64,000 nt of DNA from Paracamarosporium sp. OC-R06-R3 (lineage: Eukaryota > Ascomycota > Dothideomycetes > Pleosporales > Didymosphaeriaceae), in the NCBI GenBank assembly GCA_019828545.1, contig JACVRA010000128.1, forward strand, positions 513,265 through 577,264, written 5' to 3'. The notes beneath the pieces were generated by a model. The model was given only the letters and a program-made list of their open reading frames with translations. It ran no database searches and was not told where the DNA came from. This document shows positions 45,902 to 58,403 of the stretch, piece by piece; the first letter of the stretch is position 1, and each line of letters opens with the position of its first letter. Position numbers and translations under genes: made by a program.

Positions 45902-46624
45902 CTATAACATCAATCTTTTATTGAAAAGTGTAATTAGGGAATGAGATATCGAGTAGGAATCATATCCCGAGAAAAGAAAGTACGCGTGCTCGGCTTCAGT
46001 TGTATGGGAGGAGTAGTCGATTTTTAAAATCTGGGTAACGATGGTGGCGTCAATCTCAAAAGGGAGGTGACTGGGCGTGACTGATGTTGACAAAGGTAGG
46101 GTGCCTGTTTCGATCAATGCATATGTTCGGATCGCAGTCGCATGTTCGTCTAGGAGCTCAATCAAAGTCAATGTATCGAGCATCGCGTGTTCTCCAACGA
46201 TACCAGAAGAGCCATCGCTGCAGACCACAAGTTGTATCGATTTGTCGTGTCAACGATTCGCAGCATCCTTTTCGCCACCGAAGTGGAACTGTCTTGCGCG
46301 CTCTGTGGCAGTAGTAGGACAAGCTTCGTCGAGCACCACGATGAAAGCCGATTGTTCAATAGTAGTGATAGTATCAGCATTCGTGGGATTGAGTTGTAAT
46401 AGCCTCTGTCTTGCTTCGGCCCATAAAGTCCTATCGTCCGATGTAAGAATCGATACGGAAGAGCGCTGCAGGTCTAGGTTTAGAATGGATTGGAAGGCGT
46501 CAAATAATTCCTCATACGTTGCTGGGCGATGCTCGACGAGAAGATCTAACTTGAAAGCATGACCGCGCCAAAGCACGACACAGTGGTTTATCCCTGGATA
46601 CCTCTCCATTTCGTCTGTTGTCAC
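45902..46624 (-). pseudogene. Carnitine/choline acyltransferase fragment
   Basis: A single frame runs from 46624 to 45902 except for one TGA at 46250-46252, where the family has Trp (NRWxDK); TGG to TGA is a one-base change. Clear acyltransferase blocks flank it: VVLWRGHAFKLD, LTSDDRTLWAEAR, ERARQFHFGG and SDGSSGIVGEHAMLD, the last holding part of the choline/carnitine acyltransferase signature. The N-terminal half and the C-terminal catalytic part are missing, and the end of the frame (after IDYSSHTTEAEHAYF) no longer resembles the family. This is a truncated, dead copy. It abuts the plus-strand prenyltransferase remnant. Confidence 0.82.
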
Positions 46625-47291
46625 ACCTGGTATGCGTATGGTATTAAAAGTTTACGGATGATATGTCGTCGTAAGCTCCTGTTCGTTCAATATCGCCGGT
46701 TTGATAAGGCCCTGGAAGGCAGCATTCCTGAACGATGGCTCACCATTTGAGCCAAGCCTGAATCTCAAAGGCACTAGAAAGTTAAACGAATCAACTGTAC
46801 GCTTTTCTCTCGAGTGCAGCGACACGCGATCCGGAACCATGGACGACTTGTTGAACCAGAAAGCAGTACACCATCTCGCCTTGCGCTTCGCTGAAGCGGA
46901 TCCTGGTTTTGACCTTACTATCTACAACTATATCCGCGAGTAGCTTTTCTTCGATGACGATGAAGCTACACGCTTGAAGGCGAAGTTTCTGCAAAATACG
47001 TGCCCGTAGATATTCTAGGCTTTCGACTTCGAGCGGAGTGGAGAGATCTTAGGCAAATGTGCGCCTTTTCTGAACTGGAAGAGCAAGCAGCTTAGCATCA
47101 CATCTAAGGAGCTCGCGATACGCGTCATCTCGGGTGTACCAGAGATCGGTCCTCTTTTCAAGCCTGCGCTTGATGCCTGGGACAAGTTCATGGTGTCCTT
47201 CCCTACAGAGTTTGGTAGCGAGCTGTCTGCCGAATCCATAAACTTTGACGTAGTCAAACCCTTGAAGAAGTCTAAGCCAACTCATTGGTGA
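46610..47291 (+). pseudogene. DMATS-type aromatic prenyltransferase fragment (tentative)
   Basis: One plus-strand frame ending at TGA 47289-47291 reads as coding apart from TAG codons at 46941, 47007 and 47016; all three could come from CAG. An additional stop lies upstream near 46650. The pattern resembles fungal indole prenyltransferases: FLNDGSPFEPS, then STVRFSLE with GTMDDLLNQKAVHHL, then FLNWKSK, and INFDVVKP near the end, which recalls the family's IxxDxVxPxKSR block. The C-terminal third of a DMATS is absent. Assignment is by eye; another family is possible. It overlaps by about 20 bp the decayed end of the transcription-factor pseudogene. Confidence 0.55.
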
Positions 47292-49500
47292 ATTTCTCAA
47301 AGAGGTCTAAGCTTTCGAACCTGTCCACCCAGGCATCGATAGCAGCGAGCTGCCTGTTCTCGAGAGCCAAATCATAATCCACTACAAAGCCACCTTTAGA
47401 GTGAACAATGGCGCTGTGAAAATCACCGCCTTTTGAAAACTCTTTCATAATCAGCAGAGCTTCAGAAGAAGTGATTGCTTTATTCTCCACGGCCATCGCG
47501 AGCAAACCCTGTACGATGCCTTTCGACACAGCAAAAGTAGGAAAGAGGAACTGGAAACTGTGGATGTAGAAGAGGAAGAAGTACTTCCAGTCCGCATTTG
47601 CAAGGTTCTTGAGCACTGCATTGGCAACCTGCATGAGAACGATGCCCGCCCAAAAGACGGTCGCCTTTGCATCCTAATGCTGGATGCACTCGGCGATGAG
47701 ACTTTTTAGCTGTTGAACTGATGCTGTGAAGACCATCTTTGGAGACGGTGTCGATGTCTCGGAGTATTATACCGCCCGGGCTTTGCCAAACGAGAGAAAC
47801 GGGCGAAACATTTCCAAGATTGTTGAGTGATATACGATACTAGGTCCTGTGTTAGTTGCGTACATCATAACCCGCTATGAAACGCATACTGGAAGAAGAA
47901 TGTTTGTAGGGAAGTGTGCCCGTTGCGAACCAATTGCGCAGAAAGTCCGTCGGCTAGAGAAAGCAGCCTTGAGTACTTGGAATAAGCGAATGCTAGCGTT
48001 CCTACATGTGGCGGTTCACGGTCTCGGTATGTGGAGAGAACTTCGGACGCAATTGTCCAGACGCTGCAAAGCGCGGATTTTACAGAATCATCAACTAGTA
48101 GATGGGCCAAGAGGTTTTTATTGCCAAGAGCATCACTTTCTACGATTGGCCCTGGGTGGGACAAAGCCGGTGGATGTATCGTGGGGGGAAGCACGTAGAA
48201 GAGGCTTAGCAGCCTGCCAATGTCAACGTCAGAATACTGAGGAAATCGAGGTGCTTACATGACTGTATTGAATCCTCCCCAGGCTGTCGCTATTGAGGCA
48301 CGTTGGTGGTTTGCTGGAAGGGACTGGATCTCATGATGGTCAAGAACATTAGGAACACCGAAAAGCCTCATCCTTTTTCCTATCTCCAGCGCCTTTTCGG
48401 CATATCTCCTTGAACCGTCCGATTGCCGGCTATGCGCACCATGTAAGTACGACAACACTGTCTCTATCAGTAGTTTCTTCGCGAGTGCCCAAAAGGTTGA
48501 GTGTCATACGCGCCAACCCAGAGAGTGTCTTGAAAGAGTCAGTGTTCTCTACTTCGAGGAGCTTTTCGGCTTCTCTTTCGAACTCGAGACTTCTAGCAGA
48601 TGCGGAACGGTCTTTGGTCGCGTAACCCTGCTACTTGCGCGTTAGCCCACTGTTCATCTTATCGGGCGGTTTCAAGGGCACAATACCGATGCAAATGCGA
48701 GCAGAGCGCTCACTAGAAATGGAGAGCAAAAGTCAAACCTATACCGAAGAAGATAGTGAAGGAAAAGCTGGGCATCAAAGGGGCCTATTGTCGGATGGTC
48801 GATCTCCAGATACATCGAAATTGCACCTACTGCGGGTCAGTATGAGCGAAAATGATGCGTGAATGGTGCCAAAACCTCTTGCGTATTCATCTGCGACAGG
48901 TACCGCGGACCAGAAGCCTATGTTGAGGCTGTTCAATCCAAACTTTGAGATCTCCAACGGGGAGGGCTCCGTCGGTAAGGTTAGCGCTATATCAGGGAGT
49001 CTGGGTGCTTGCGTCGAACCTACAAGATCAATGGTCCTCGGCAGTAGGCCCAGGTTGGGATAAGCGATGAGGTGTCGAGTCCATAATGCCAATTCCAGCT
49101 TCGACTGAGCCAGAGGTAGTTGGGCGAGTGTACTACTTTCTGCGCTTGGCTGGGCTGATCGAGGATTGCCTTTGATTGCACCCAGCAGCAGCCGCGGATC
49201 TGCGGTCGGAGCGGTTTTAATGCGGTCCAGGACTATATGTGCGTGATTTCCTGGCAGTGATCTGAGATGGTGGAAAAGCTCTTCAAGAAGAGCGTTGCGC
49301 TCTCGCAGATTGTTGTTTCCGCGTCTGAATGCCTCCTGTGGGGTCTCTACCTCATCTACAGTGATGTATTCACACTTGCACTGACGTCGCTGGTGCGGGG
49401 CAACAACGATCGGTAAAGACGATTGCTATCCTCCATCCCCACTGCACTTTAGAGACTGTAGCCGGATGAGCCAAAATAAACCATTCGATTACGGATACGA
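47272..49500 (-). pseudogene. Zn2Cys6 transcription factor, decayed
   Basis: Segments in the right order for one fungal regulator lie on the minus strand. The post-zinc-finger region CKCEYITVDEVETPQEAFRR begins near 49375, with following helices open to 48775. A DGSRRYAEKALEIGKR block lies near 48400, LLSLADGLSAQLVR near 47930, and the C-terminal FEKFTNEL end at 47275. In-frame stops include TAA at 47767-47769 and TAG at 47674-47676, and there are several frame breaks that introns do not explain. The zinc cluster itself is not readable. The type is common beside secondary-metabolite or transporter genes. Confidence 0.78.
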
Positions 49501-50567
49501 TGGCGCTGCACTCTTTCGTAGTCCTCGCTGTCGTTGTATCATGGCCGCTGATTTCCGGTCGGATGAAGGTCGTGATTGTTGTGATGGGAATGCGCAGATG
49601 GCTCGGAACCAGAAGAAAAGTCGTTAAGGAGTTGGCTCTGTTGTGCTCAATGTGAGTGGCCCGCAGTGCCGTCGTGTCATCGGAATGATCACATCCGCCC
49701 GGACCATCTCCCGGACCAATAAGCATTGGTGGTAGAGAGATCATCCATCTTCATGCCTTCGCTATAATGAGTGCACGACCTCGAGAACAATGTCCACCAC
49801 TGGTATACCCACCGTCAGATACCCTTGCAGATGCGAATTGCATGCCGACGCTGTAGGAACAATAGGTTCATGATGTCCATCGTGTTTCGTTTCCCGACGC
49901 ATTCACGCAGAGTGAAAAGAACGCCGATGTGGTGGAGCTAGACCTATCCGTCCAACTTGAATGGTAACTCTGAAGCTTGCGATGGACGAGAGGTTGTGAT
50001 TATCACTACACCTTGAATAACCACAGACTAGTAACTATACAGCATTCAATGCTTAGCTCCACTCCAGAGCCTGAAGCCGACCCACCGAGTCCCAAATCTG
50101 GCCCAACACCATCTATACCTTGAATATCAGGCGATTGGTTATCTCCCAACATCACTGCCATGTTCGAAAATATCAACATGAATTGCTTTCTCTGCTCTGA
50201 GACGATATCATGTGGCTAATGTACCTGTCAGGCGCTTCCGAGGGTCGGGTAGCGCCCACACGGTGGTTTCCCAAGACGACCTTATAGATCGTCAAAATAT
50301 TATGCCAAAGACACTCCTAGGCCTTTCAGCCCTACAGTACTTGGCTCTTCACGGGAACTGGTCCAACACTGTCGGCGGTATGCAAGATGTCGACCGACGC
50401 TGTTGATCCGACTTTTTCCCATCTACAGCATCGCTAATCACGCGTGAAGGCTTGCCGACAATGCTAAAATATTATGTCTCCATTGCAGATTTCACACTAC
50501 AATTCTCTCTATGCTATGCGCTACACATATTGTTATGCCCAGTCACATTGCGCCGTAATGTCGATGT
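49501..50567. other. Intergenic region, no supported gene
   Basis: About 1.07 kb between the transcription-factor pseudogene and the transporter gene. It may hold the decayed 5' end of the former. No motif-bearing frame is evident. Confidence 0.4.
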
Positions 50568-52407
50568 CTACGTTGTGTAACGGAACAGCGGACTCTCATC
50601 ACCCATGTCCAACAGCTCCTCTTCAGTATACTTCTCATAAATCTCATCGAGGCTCATAGAGTCTCTTGCCCTGTTAATGGCCTTGAGCTTCCATCTCAGA
50701 AACACAGCAGCCAACGTCGATGCGAAGATAACCCCAAGCGAAACACCGTAGCCGGTCCAGTAATACGGTGCCTCACGCGCGAGGTAGATGTTGGTGCCAG
50801 CAACTCCGCCGAGGTTGCCAACGGATATCATGAGGGCCATCCCTGAGGCTCGCTTCCATTGCCCAGAGAGATTGTTACTTGTCCATGCGACCGTTCCACA
50901 CACGATAGTATAAAGTCCCATAGCAACGAGGAACAGCATGGCATACAGCGCTCCAGGAGCTTTACCTTTAGGGATGGCGAGAAGACCAACTAGACCGACG
51001 CCACCGATAAGCAGAGGGACAATGACGAACATAGACCGCGAGTGGGCTCTATCCGAGAGATATGCAGTTACCAGGATCGCGACGACGGCCGCACCATAGA
51101 TTGGCATTGTCATCAATTGCTACGCAATCTTTATCAGTAATTTGTGCCTATTAGAAGTCCCAGGACACATACAGCAATCTGGGCCGTGTACCCGAGCTCG
51201 ACTATGACGGTTGGAAGCGTGTAAATGAACCTAGATAGCATCCGTAAGTAGATTGAAAGTCGCAAAAGCAGAGTAACTGACCCATAGATAGGGATTGCAC
51301 TTCCCCAATATATGACCACGACCACCCAGACCTTCCAGTCTTTGAACGCGGACCAAACCACTTTCCACTTGAAACTCTCTTCCGATCTACCAGATCCATC
51401 TACTGTGCCTGTGTCCATTTGTAGACGGTGGGCCACGATCATCTTCTCCTCGCGAGAAAGAAAATTGCATGCGTCGGGGCTGTCGGGGAGGTAAAGTGGG
51501 GACAGAACTCCGAGAACAACGGTGAGGAGGCCTTCGAGGATGAACACCCTTTTCAGAGTCAGCTTTCATTCGCAATAGAGATGCTTAGCCATACCATCTC
51601 CAACCTTCAAGTCCACCAACACCATCCATCATGTTAATGAGGTAGGCTAACAAGCCCGATATTGCGCCTGAGAAGGCCCCAACTGAATAGAATACGGCCA
51701 TCCGCAGTTGTATCTCGTGTCGCTTGTACCAGATCGTGAGTAAGTAAGCTGCGGCAGGGAAGAAACCAGCCTATGCGTGATTTTAGTAATTGAGAGAAGG
51801 TTTGTACACCAAGTCATACCTCGCCTACAGCCAACATGAATCTTGCCGCCATGAGGCCGGAGAAATTCTGTACAATACCCATCAACCTATCCAATAGTTG
51901 TTAAATAGAGTCCAGCATGAGAAAATTGAAGTGGTAGGCGATGCGTACGTCGCTATAGTCCCCCAAACAGTCATCATGATGGCAATCCAGATGGATGGTC
52001 TTAAAACCTTCAACATGAGATTCGAAGGAACTTCGAAGAGCGAATACGGAATGAAGAACAGCGTCAGGCACAGGTTGTACTGCGTCGGTGAGAGATTTAG
52101 ATTTTGCTTCAGGCCGATAATGGCAGCGTTGCCCACTAGCCATGTCAACGTTAGCTTGTGAATTGAGAGAAGTATAGAAGGACTGAATAGCTGCAGAATT
52201 CCAAGAAGACTCACTGTTCGATCGATCCAAATAAGACATCAGGTATAATATGGTGAGCGCTGGAAGCAGACGCATATCAATCTTGCTGCGGATTCTTGCC
52301 TCATCGTTAGCGCTGTACTCGACCATCTCGCCGGTTCCTGTTTGGATCGAAGGATGCACCTTCATATCCACCTTCAATTTCTTGAGCTTCTCGTCAACAA
52401 GAGACAT
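50568..52407 (-). CDS. MFS transporter, Dal5/anion:cation symporter type
   Basis: Seven exons (52407-52215, 52135-51949, 51886-51820, 51770-51595, 51548-51282, 51230-51173, 51119-50568) join to a 499-residue protein with no break. Family blocks are LMSYLDRSNMGNA in the first helix region, FFIPYSLFEVPSNL, RFMLAVGEAGFFPA and the GLEGWRWVFILEG segment before the central loop. About twelve membrane helices are expected. Relatives carry allantoate, ureidosuccinate, nicotinate or similar carboxylates and amides. It shares a 480-bp upstream region with the amidase, so it may import the amidase substrate or export or recover its product. Confidence 0.92.
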
Positions 52408-52887
52408 CTTAGCGAATGCTGCAAAGTAAAGCGTGACTGAACAGTGTGGCAGATTCACGCTCGAAAGCGATCATTTATGCCCCTGAGAGGGCCAAGGCTC
52501 AGGATTTCTGATAGAGATACCGGATTGCGGAGAAACTAGTCATGAGCACAGCGCGAGCCCTAGTGAAGCCCTAGTGAAGCATCGATACGGTGTGAATTCA
52601 AGTTACTATCATGCCATTCGCTTGGTAAAAGCGGAAGGTATCTTTGCCAATCCGCCACGGTGAAATAGTGTACTGACGGCGCCGGCACCGGAGCGGAAAC
52701 GGTTCTTGTTACCAAAATGGGAATTAGCGTGCCGCTCACCTAGAAGTACCGGAAGATTATATCCTAATAGAAGGACCAGACATTGTGTGATGAAATAGAC
52801 CCAACTTCAAGAATTTGTGACTATCTCATTGTCGTATCGTTGACCTCATTGCTTTCTTTCTCTCTCACATAAGATACCGTAGCGAGC
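52408..52887. promoter_or_regulatory. Divergent promoter region of transporter and amidase
   Basis: The 480-bp region separates two divergent start codons. It contains GATA-type motifs matching the fungal nitrogen-factor consensus HGATAR (TGATAG near 52507; AGATAG on the minus strand near 52822). A direct 13-bp duplication, CCCTAGTGAAGCC, occurs near 52559. Regulation by nitrogen status is an inference. Confidence 0.4.
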
Positions 52888-54863
52888 ATGCATTGGGAAG
52901 TCGCCACTAAGCAGTTTCGGGACGCCATCGATCAGGCTATACCCGAGATTTGGAGGCTAACAAGCACTCCACCACGGAATTTAACAGATGTTCGCGACAT
53001 CCCACAAACTTGCGGCCTATTGTCGCAAGAAGAGATACGAATCACAGAAGAAAGTGCTTCAGAGTTGGTAGCTCAGCTCTCTTCTGGTAAGCTTTCCGCA
53101 GTCCGCGTATTGGAGGCTTTTGCAGGGCGTGCAGCTATTGCGCACCAATTGGTAAGAATATTACAATGCCATGGTCGTGTAGATTAGTCAATTGACATCA
53201 CAGGTGAACTGTCTGACAACTTTCTTCCCGGAAGCTGGCCTCGAAAGAGCTGCAGAATTGGATGAATATCTGCGACGCGAAGGAAAGCCAATAGGGCCTC
53301 TACACGGTTTGCCGGTTGCTTTGAAGGTGCCTTATCATTTCCGTCGACATCTGCGGTCGCTAATTCTCGAGCGTTTCTAGGACACATTTGATGTTCCGGA
53401 TACAGCTACTACATGGGGCTACGCAGCAAACGCTGGTCATCGAGCCAAACGAGAATCTGCCGTAGTAAGGATCTTGCGTGAAGCAGGAGCGGTATTTTAC
53501 TGTAAGACGACTATGCCCCAAACCGGCATGGCGCTGGAGACAGTCAGCCCACTGTTCGGCAGAACACTGAACCCCTTCAACACCAGTTTCAGTGCTGGTG
53601 GAAGCTCGGGGGGTGATGCAGTCTTGGTAGCTTTACACGGCAGTCCATTCTGTCCTTCGACAGATATTGGCGGATCCATTCGTGCACCTGCCGCATTTAA
53701 TGGTCTTTACGGTATTAGACCGACAGCTGATCGAGTGCCTAAGAGGGCGATGCAGAGCGTAGAAAGCGGTCAGCTGGATTACCGAGTATCATGCGGCCCA
53801 GTATGCCATAACATGGCGGACCTGAAGTTGCTCACTCGCATTCTGGTAAGCCAGCCTCAGTCCAGATATGATACCACCTCGATTCCGTTAGGCTGGAGAG
53901 ACGTTGCGAAGCCGAGAACAAAACTTGCGTTCGGACTTATGGAGTTTGACGGTGCTGTTATGCCGCATCCGCCATTGTTACGAGCAATGCGAGAGACTGC
54001 GGCGAAACTGAGATCGCAAGGGCACGATGGTGAGCTTGTATCATGCACATGTTCAAGCTTACGTTGTTAAGCATGGAACAGTCATCAAATTTGAACTTCC
54101 GTTCGATGCATGGGAAGCATCGCAGATCTATGTAGGTCAAGCTGCTCATTCTAGGTGATGCTCAATTGACCGACGCAGTTTGAAATATACTACCAGTGCG
54201 GGACTGAAGACAGCATGCGTCGACTCGAACAAGCTGGGGAGGCTTTGATCCCCTCTGTCCGAGAGCTATATCGCATCTACAAGATTAGACGAGAGTCCGT
54301 GACTGCGAAAGAAGCACTGAAAGTATGATCCGCCTTTTAATCGTCTCTTCAGATCCACCCATACTAATTATCTCAAAGCACGTTCAGCGAATGAACCAAT
54401 ACAGAGAAGTTTTCTGTGATGCATGGGATAGCACTGCGAGTCGGACTTCGACTGGTCGATGTATAGACGGCTTGTTATGCCCGGTATCACCCTCGGCTGG
54501 CTATCCACATGACTTTCTACCCTGGTGGGGATACACTACAATCTTCAATTTGTTGGATTATCCCTCTACGATCTTGCCGCTAAAAGGCTTCAAGGTCAGC
54601 AGCCTAGAAGACCCGAAAGATCATGTCTATATGCCTCAAAAAACACAACCTTTTGATAAAGCTTATCAAGATATATGTAGGTTTTCCAACTGATGCAAAA
54701 TAATTAAATCGCTAATCACACTTGTGTAGACGATCCTCAGTTATGGGAGAATCAACCGATAACTCTACAAATTGTTGGGCGTCCTTTTGATGACGAAGAG
54801 TTGATCAACACGACCGAAGTCATCGACAATATAGTTAATGTCCCGCTCGAGATGTCCCCATGA
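52888..54863 (+). CDS. Amidase-signature hydrolase (acetamidase/FAAH-like)
   Basis: Seven exons (52888-53151, 53204-53326, 53381-54029, 54082-54131, 54179-54322, 54379-54676, 54730-54863) encode 553 residues, the normal length for fungal acetamidase-like enzymes. The Ser-cisSer-Lys triad is intact: Lys129 (PVALK), Ser204 (AGGSSGG) and Ser228 (DIGGSIR). The spacings of 75 and 24 residues equal those I recall for FAAH. The enzyme should hydrolyse a small or aliphatic amide to acid plus ammonia. It has no signal peptide. Divergent from a Dal5-type transporter and convergent with a Zn2Cys6 regulator (123 bp between stops), it looks like the enzyme of a small nitrogen-scavenging cluster. Substrate unknown. 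Confidence 0.94.
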
Positions 54864-54986
54864 AGATCCTGGAACATGTGCGGTGCATTTTTTTTTTTTA
54901 GCGAGCTTGAGCCTGAGAACGCCGATTGGCGGCTTGTTGTTCTCGAAAAAGGTGAGGCGATCTCCACAAGCGGACACACTGGTATT

Positions 54987-57299
54987 TTAGGATGCGTATT
55001 CAAAGGCGCTTGAGTCTCCATCGTACGCAGCAAGCGAGGCAGTGAAGGCGTGATAATCAAGTATCAACTCTGGAAATAAAAGGTCCATTTGCGATTGCCC
55101 CTGGCTCGTATACTTTTCCTGTGTCTGACCTTGAAGAGAAGCCTCTGATGGGTCTGCCACCGTTTTTTCGTGGTCGTTTGTTGTGTTGAAGTCCAATGAT
55201 GGCTCTGATACGTTCATTGATATACCAAGGTGTCCTTCGTGATCGGTGTTGATCCGAGAAAGTCGCGGATAGTGGTATTGAGATGCTGTTTTATATAGAT
55301 CGTCAAGAAGTAAGGCGTATTTTGGATGTCCCGGTCGAAGGGTGTTTGCAATGCTCGAGTAAGCGGCAAGCATATGAGACCAATCCATTGCGCGAGACAA
55401 AAACAGAGATAGTTTAACAATCAATGCAGCTAGAGAAACTTTCAGTGACGGCTATGCGTAGAGGATCATATAGAGCATACCAGAGAATACAGCGAACAGA
55501 CTGGAGTAGGTCGGTGCGCGTTGAAGATGCCATTTGTAGGAATCACTGTGAGCGATGAAATGTACCACCTTGATCGTTCTGTCCAACGTGAGATTGACCA
55601 CGGTTCTTGTTTCAGCTGTCACTGAGACTGAAGCAATTCGATGCGGAAGACCCTTCCCAAGCCTGCTGAGCATCGCACTGTTGAGTATGATACATGCATA
55701 GTCCCGCTGTAAACGTAGACTGGTACGATATATGCTCTCGCCGTGTGAACCATGTTCTGTTGAAATCAATCAGCCACGATTATACGCTTACCGAGGAACA
55801 TTGTCTCCGAGGGTTAATAGGACGGTCACACACCTTCATAAATTCCGTCCCAGTATTGGTACCACTGTTCAATACTCTGCTGAAATTCACTCAAATATTG
55901 TTCAATCCTTCCGATGAAGGTCTCCGTATTTGCGATTAGTTCGAGCCAACGTGCTGCCATATGTCAGCGATATCGTGAATGCCGCATTATATACTAATGA
56001 CTGCTTGAGATGTACCACGAAGCTGGGTGATCTCCATAGTCGAGACCGTCCGAATGTCTAAAATTCCAGTATGCATGTTTTGCACATATGCTCTGAGCAG
56101 AGATTCCTCAATTGCCTTTAGCTTGTGTTTCCTAGAAGTACCGCTAGCGACTTCTTGTTCAATGTTCCGTAGAACTAATGAAGTTCGCGCCATACGAGTA
56201 AGTTTCTTCCGATCATATTCGACTGTATGGATTATTGGTTGGCTCTGTGTTTCCTGAAGTAGCTGTTGTAGGCTCTCGTGAAGCCTCAAAGTCTGAGACA
56301 TCTCGCAGGCATGACTGACGGCAAACCAGTTTGATTCGGAGTATGCAGCCAGTATCAGTATGCCCTGGACATCCTCAACCTTAGGTGTATTAGTAAGCAA
56401 CGTCTGTGCTGCGTGCTTCTGAGCCTCCGCGAGAAACTGCTTAGCGACTTGTTTAGAGACGGTCTCATCGTGTTCAACTCGTGCAGTGACCGAAAGGATG
56501 GCAGCTAGACAGAAGCTTGAGTTTGTTCGAATTGTTTCGAAAGTGTCGATTGCGGGATCGAACAACGGCAGGAATATATTAGAGCTGGCCATGTACAGAT
56601 GAAACAATTTTCGGGCTTGAGACTCGGTAACGACCCCGTCAGAAATGAGGTCGCTATAGGGAGAATCATTAGGCTCGTAAGGTGTAGGAGCCATGTGAAC
56701 TTGTGACAACGGCGTGTGGTTGGATGGTTCAGTGTATCTATAGCTCCGCGGTGATGTCGAAGGGCCAGACGTAGAAGCTGGTTGCATCGCCTGTACAGCT
56801 GTTATAGGGGCGTTCAGTTGCAGCTCGTATAGATTTGCAGGGCTTGATGCGGGGTCGGGCATATGATCCACATGTGACAGATCGTCTAGAATCTGTTAGA
56901 AGACACTCATATGAGAAAGTAACCGAGATTGCTTCGCTCACCAGGGCTACTGATACTGTCTCTCTGGGGATCGGTATGAAAGACAGCATGAGGTGACGAT
57001 ATGTTACCTTGTACACGATCATCGCGTAACGGCGATCCGCTCTCAAAGAGAGTGCTTTTAGTTGCCGTATCTGTTGATACCTGTTTTCTTCGTGTTCTGG
57101 TACCGAGTACATCGAAAACACAATCTCGCCCAGTCGCGGTGCAACGCCGGCAGGGAGGCTTGTTCGAGATTTGACAGCGAGCCTTTTGCTGCCGACACGC
57201 CCGACAAGCTTTGAACGTTCTTTCTTTCGTTGCCCGGAAAACAAACTGTCCGGGGGGTGTCGCGAACAGGGTCTGCTCTTGATACTGTGCCATTTCCAT
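54987..57299 (-). CDS. Zn2Cys6 transcription factor, probable local regulator of the amidase cluster
   Basis: Five exons (57299-56942, 56885-56016, 55953-55834, 55756-55481, 55429-54987) give 688 residues in one open frame. The binuclear zinc cluster lies at residues 32-60 (Cys 32, 35, 42, 50, 53, 60; CX2CX6CX7CX2CX6C), followed by a basic linker (TRTRRKQ). The central and C-terminal parts are the helical fungal transcription-factor domain, including LFHLYMASSNIFLPLFDP and a long alpha-helical region. Its gene is convergent with the amidase. A regulatory link is inferred from position only. Two closely spaced Met codons (1 and 3) make the exact start uncertain. Confidence 0.88.
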
Positions 57300-58403
57300 T
57301 CGAAGGTGGACAGCAGCTGCAATAGGGCATCGGCGTGTACATCTATTGTCCTACCTTCGGGTATCCAGGTCTTTCTTAGTCACGTTCCTTCTTGTTATAG
57401 ACTAAGCCAATAAAGCTCTAGTTCCTTGGGGCTTTGAGCTTTCCAATCGGTTATCCATTCAAGTGACTGAGAAAGTCCCGGACACTCTAAGGCAGAACAT
57501 AGACTAATAGGAACGTATATATGCGCTATCCTCAACAGTGGGAAGAGTATAAGTAAACGTGTCACATAAGGATGGTGTTGGTTGTCACGGATGGATTGAG
57601 AGTGGACATGGAAATCGCCAAGTTCAACACGCCAAGGAAGCATTTTCCCCGCTCCATTGGTTACCATTGGCCTACATCAACAACAACAGCACCAGCAGCT
57701 TGATTAGAGTAGATTTATCAAGATACCATTATCAAGGCACATGGATTCGCCACGGTGATCGATGCGGAGATAGCATGGTGCGCCTAATCCCAAAAAAGCA
57801 GTCAGAATGAGATGATACGGATATTAGACGGATATCTCCACTTTAGGTAACGCGAACCGTCTCGGCACCGTGCCGTTGACATCCAGCGATAACAGATAGC
57901 ATCTAGACCTAGACCAAAATTTCCTTCTTCATCGCTGCGTACGGATGTCCTAAGTACGATTGTCATTATTGCCCTGAACCTAGTTCGAACAAGGTCTGCG
58001 AACTTCAATCGGGTCGTTGAGACATGGTGAGAATCGAAACACCTCTGAGTAATGACTAGGTAGACTCATTCTCCACCTTCGTTCATCATTTCTTATATTC
58101 CTCGAGGCTGCATGCGTGACATCATGCGGCGTGGGCAACACCGCAGCTGTGCAACCAGATGTAGCTGTGGCCTACCTACCCAGCGGATTGTGAAACTGCG
58201 GGATTCACCCTTTTGGGCTGCGTTGAACGGCGTAGTTCCCTCTGTGGCCTTGAATGTTCAGGTTTGATATTGCCTGAACCCATGCGGTATGTGTACTTCT
58301 TTGCCTTTCAGCTTCTACGTTTGAGATGCAATATCTCCTCCGCTAACTTGGGCTCGAGAAGACAGGACTGAGGAGCGAAGGAACATATACAACAATCGTT
58401 CGG
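57300..58403. other. Intergenic region, no supported gene
   Basis: About 1.1 kb upstream of the regulator and downstream of the decayed locus at 58.4-59.1 kb. No convincing coding frame or repeat was seen. Confidence 0.4.

Noticed and set aside
53184..53679. Minus-strand frames inside the amidase gene
   Set aside because: Antisense to exons that encode the intact catalytic triad; no domain of their own.
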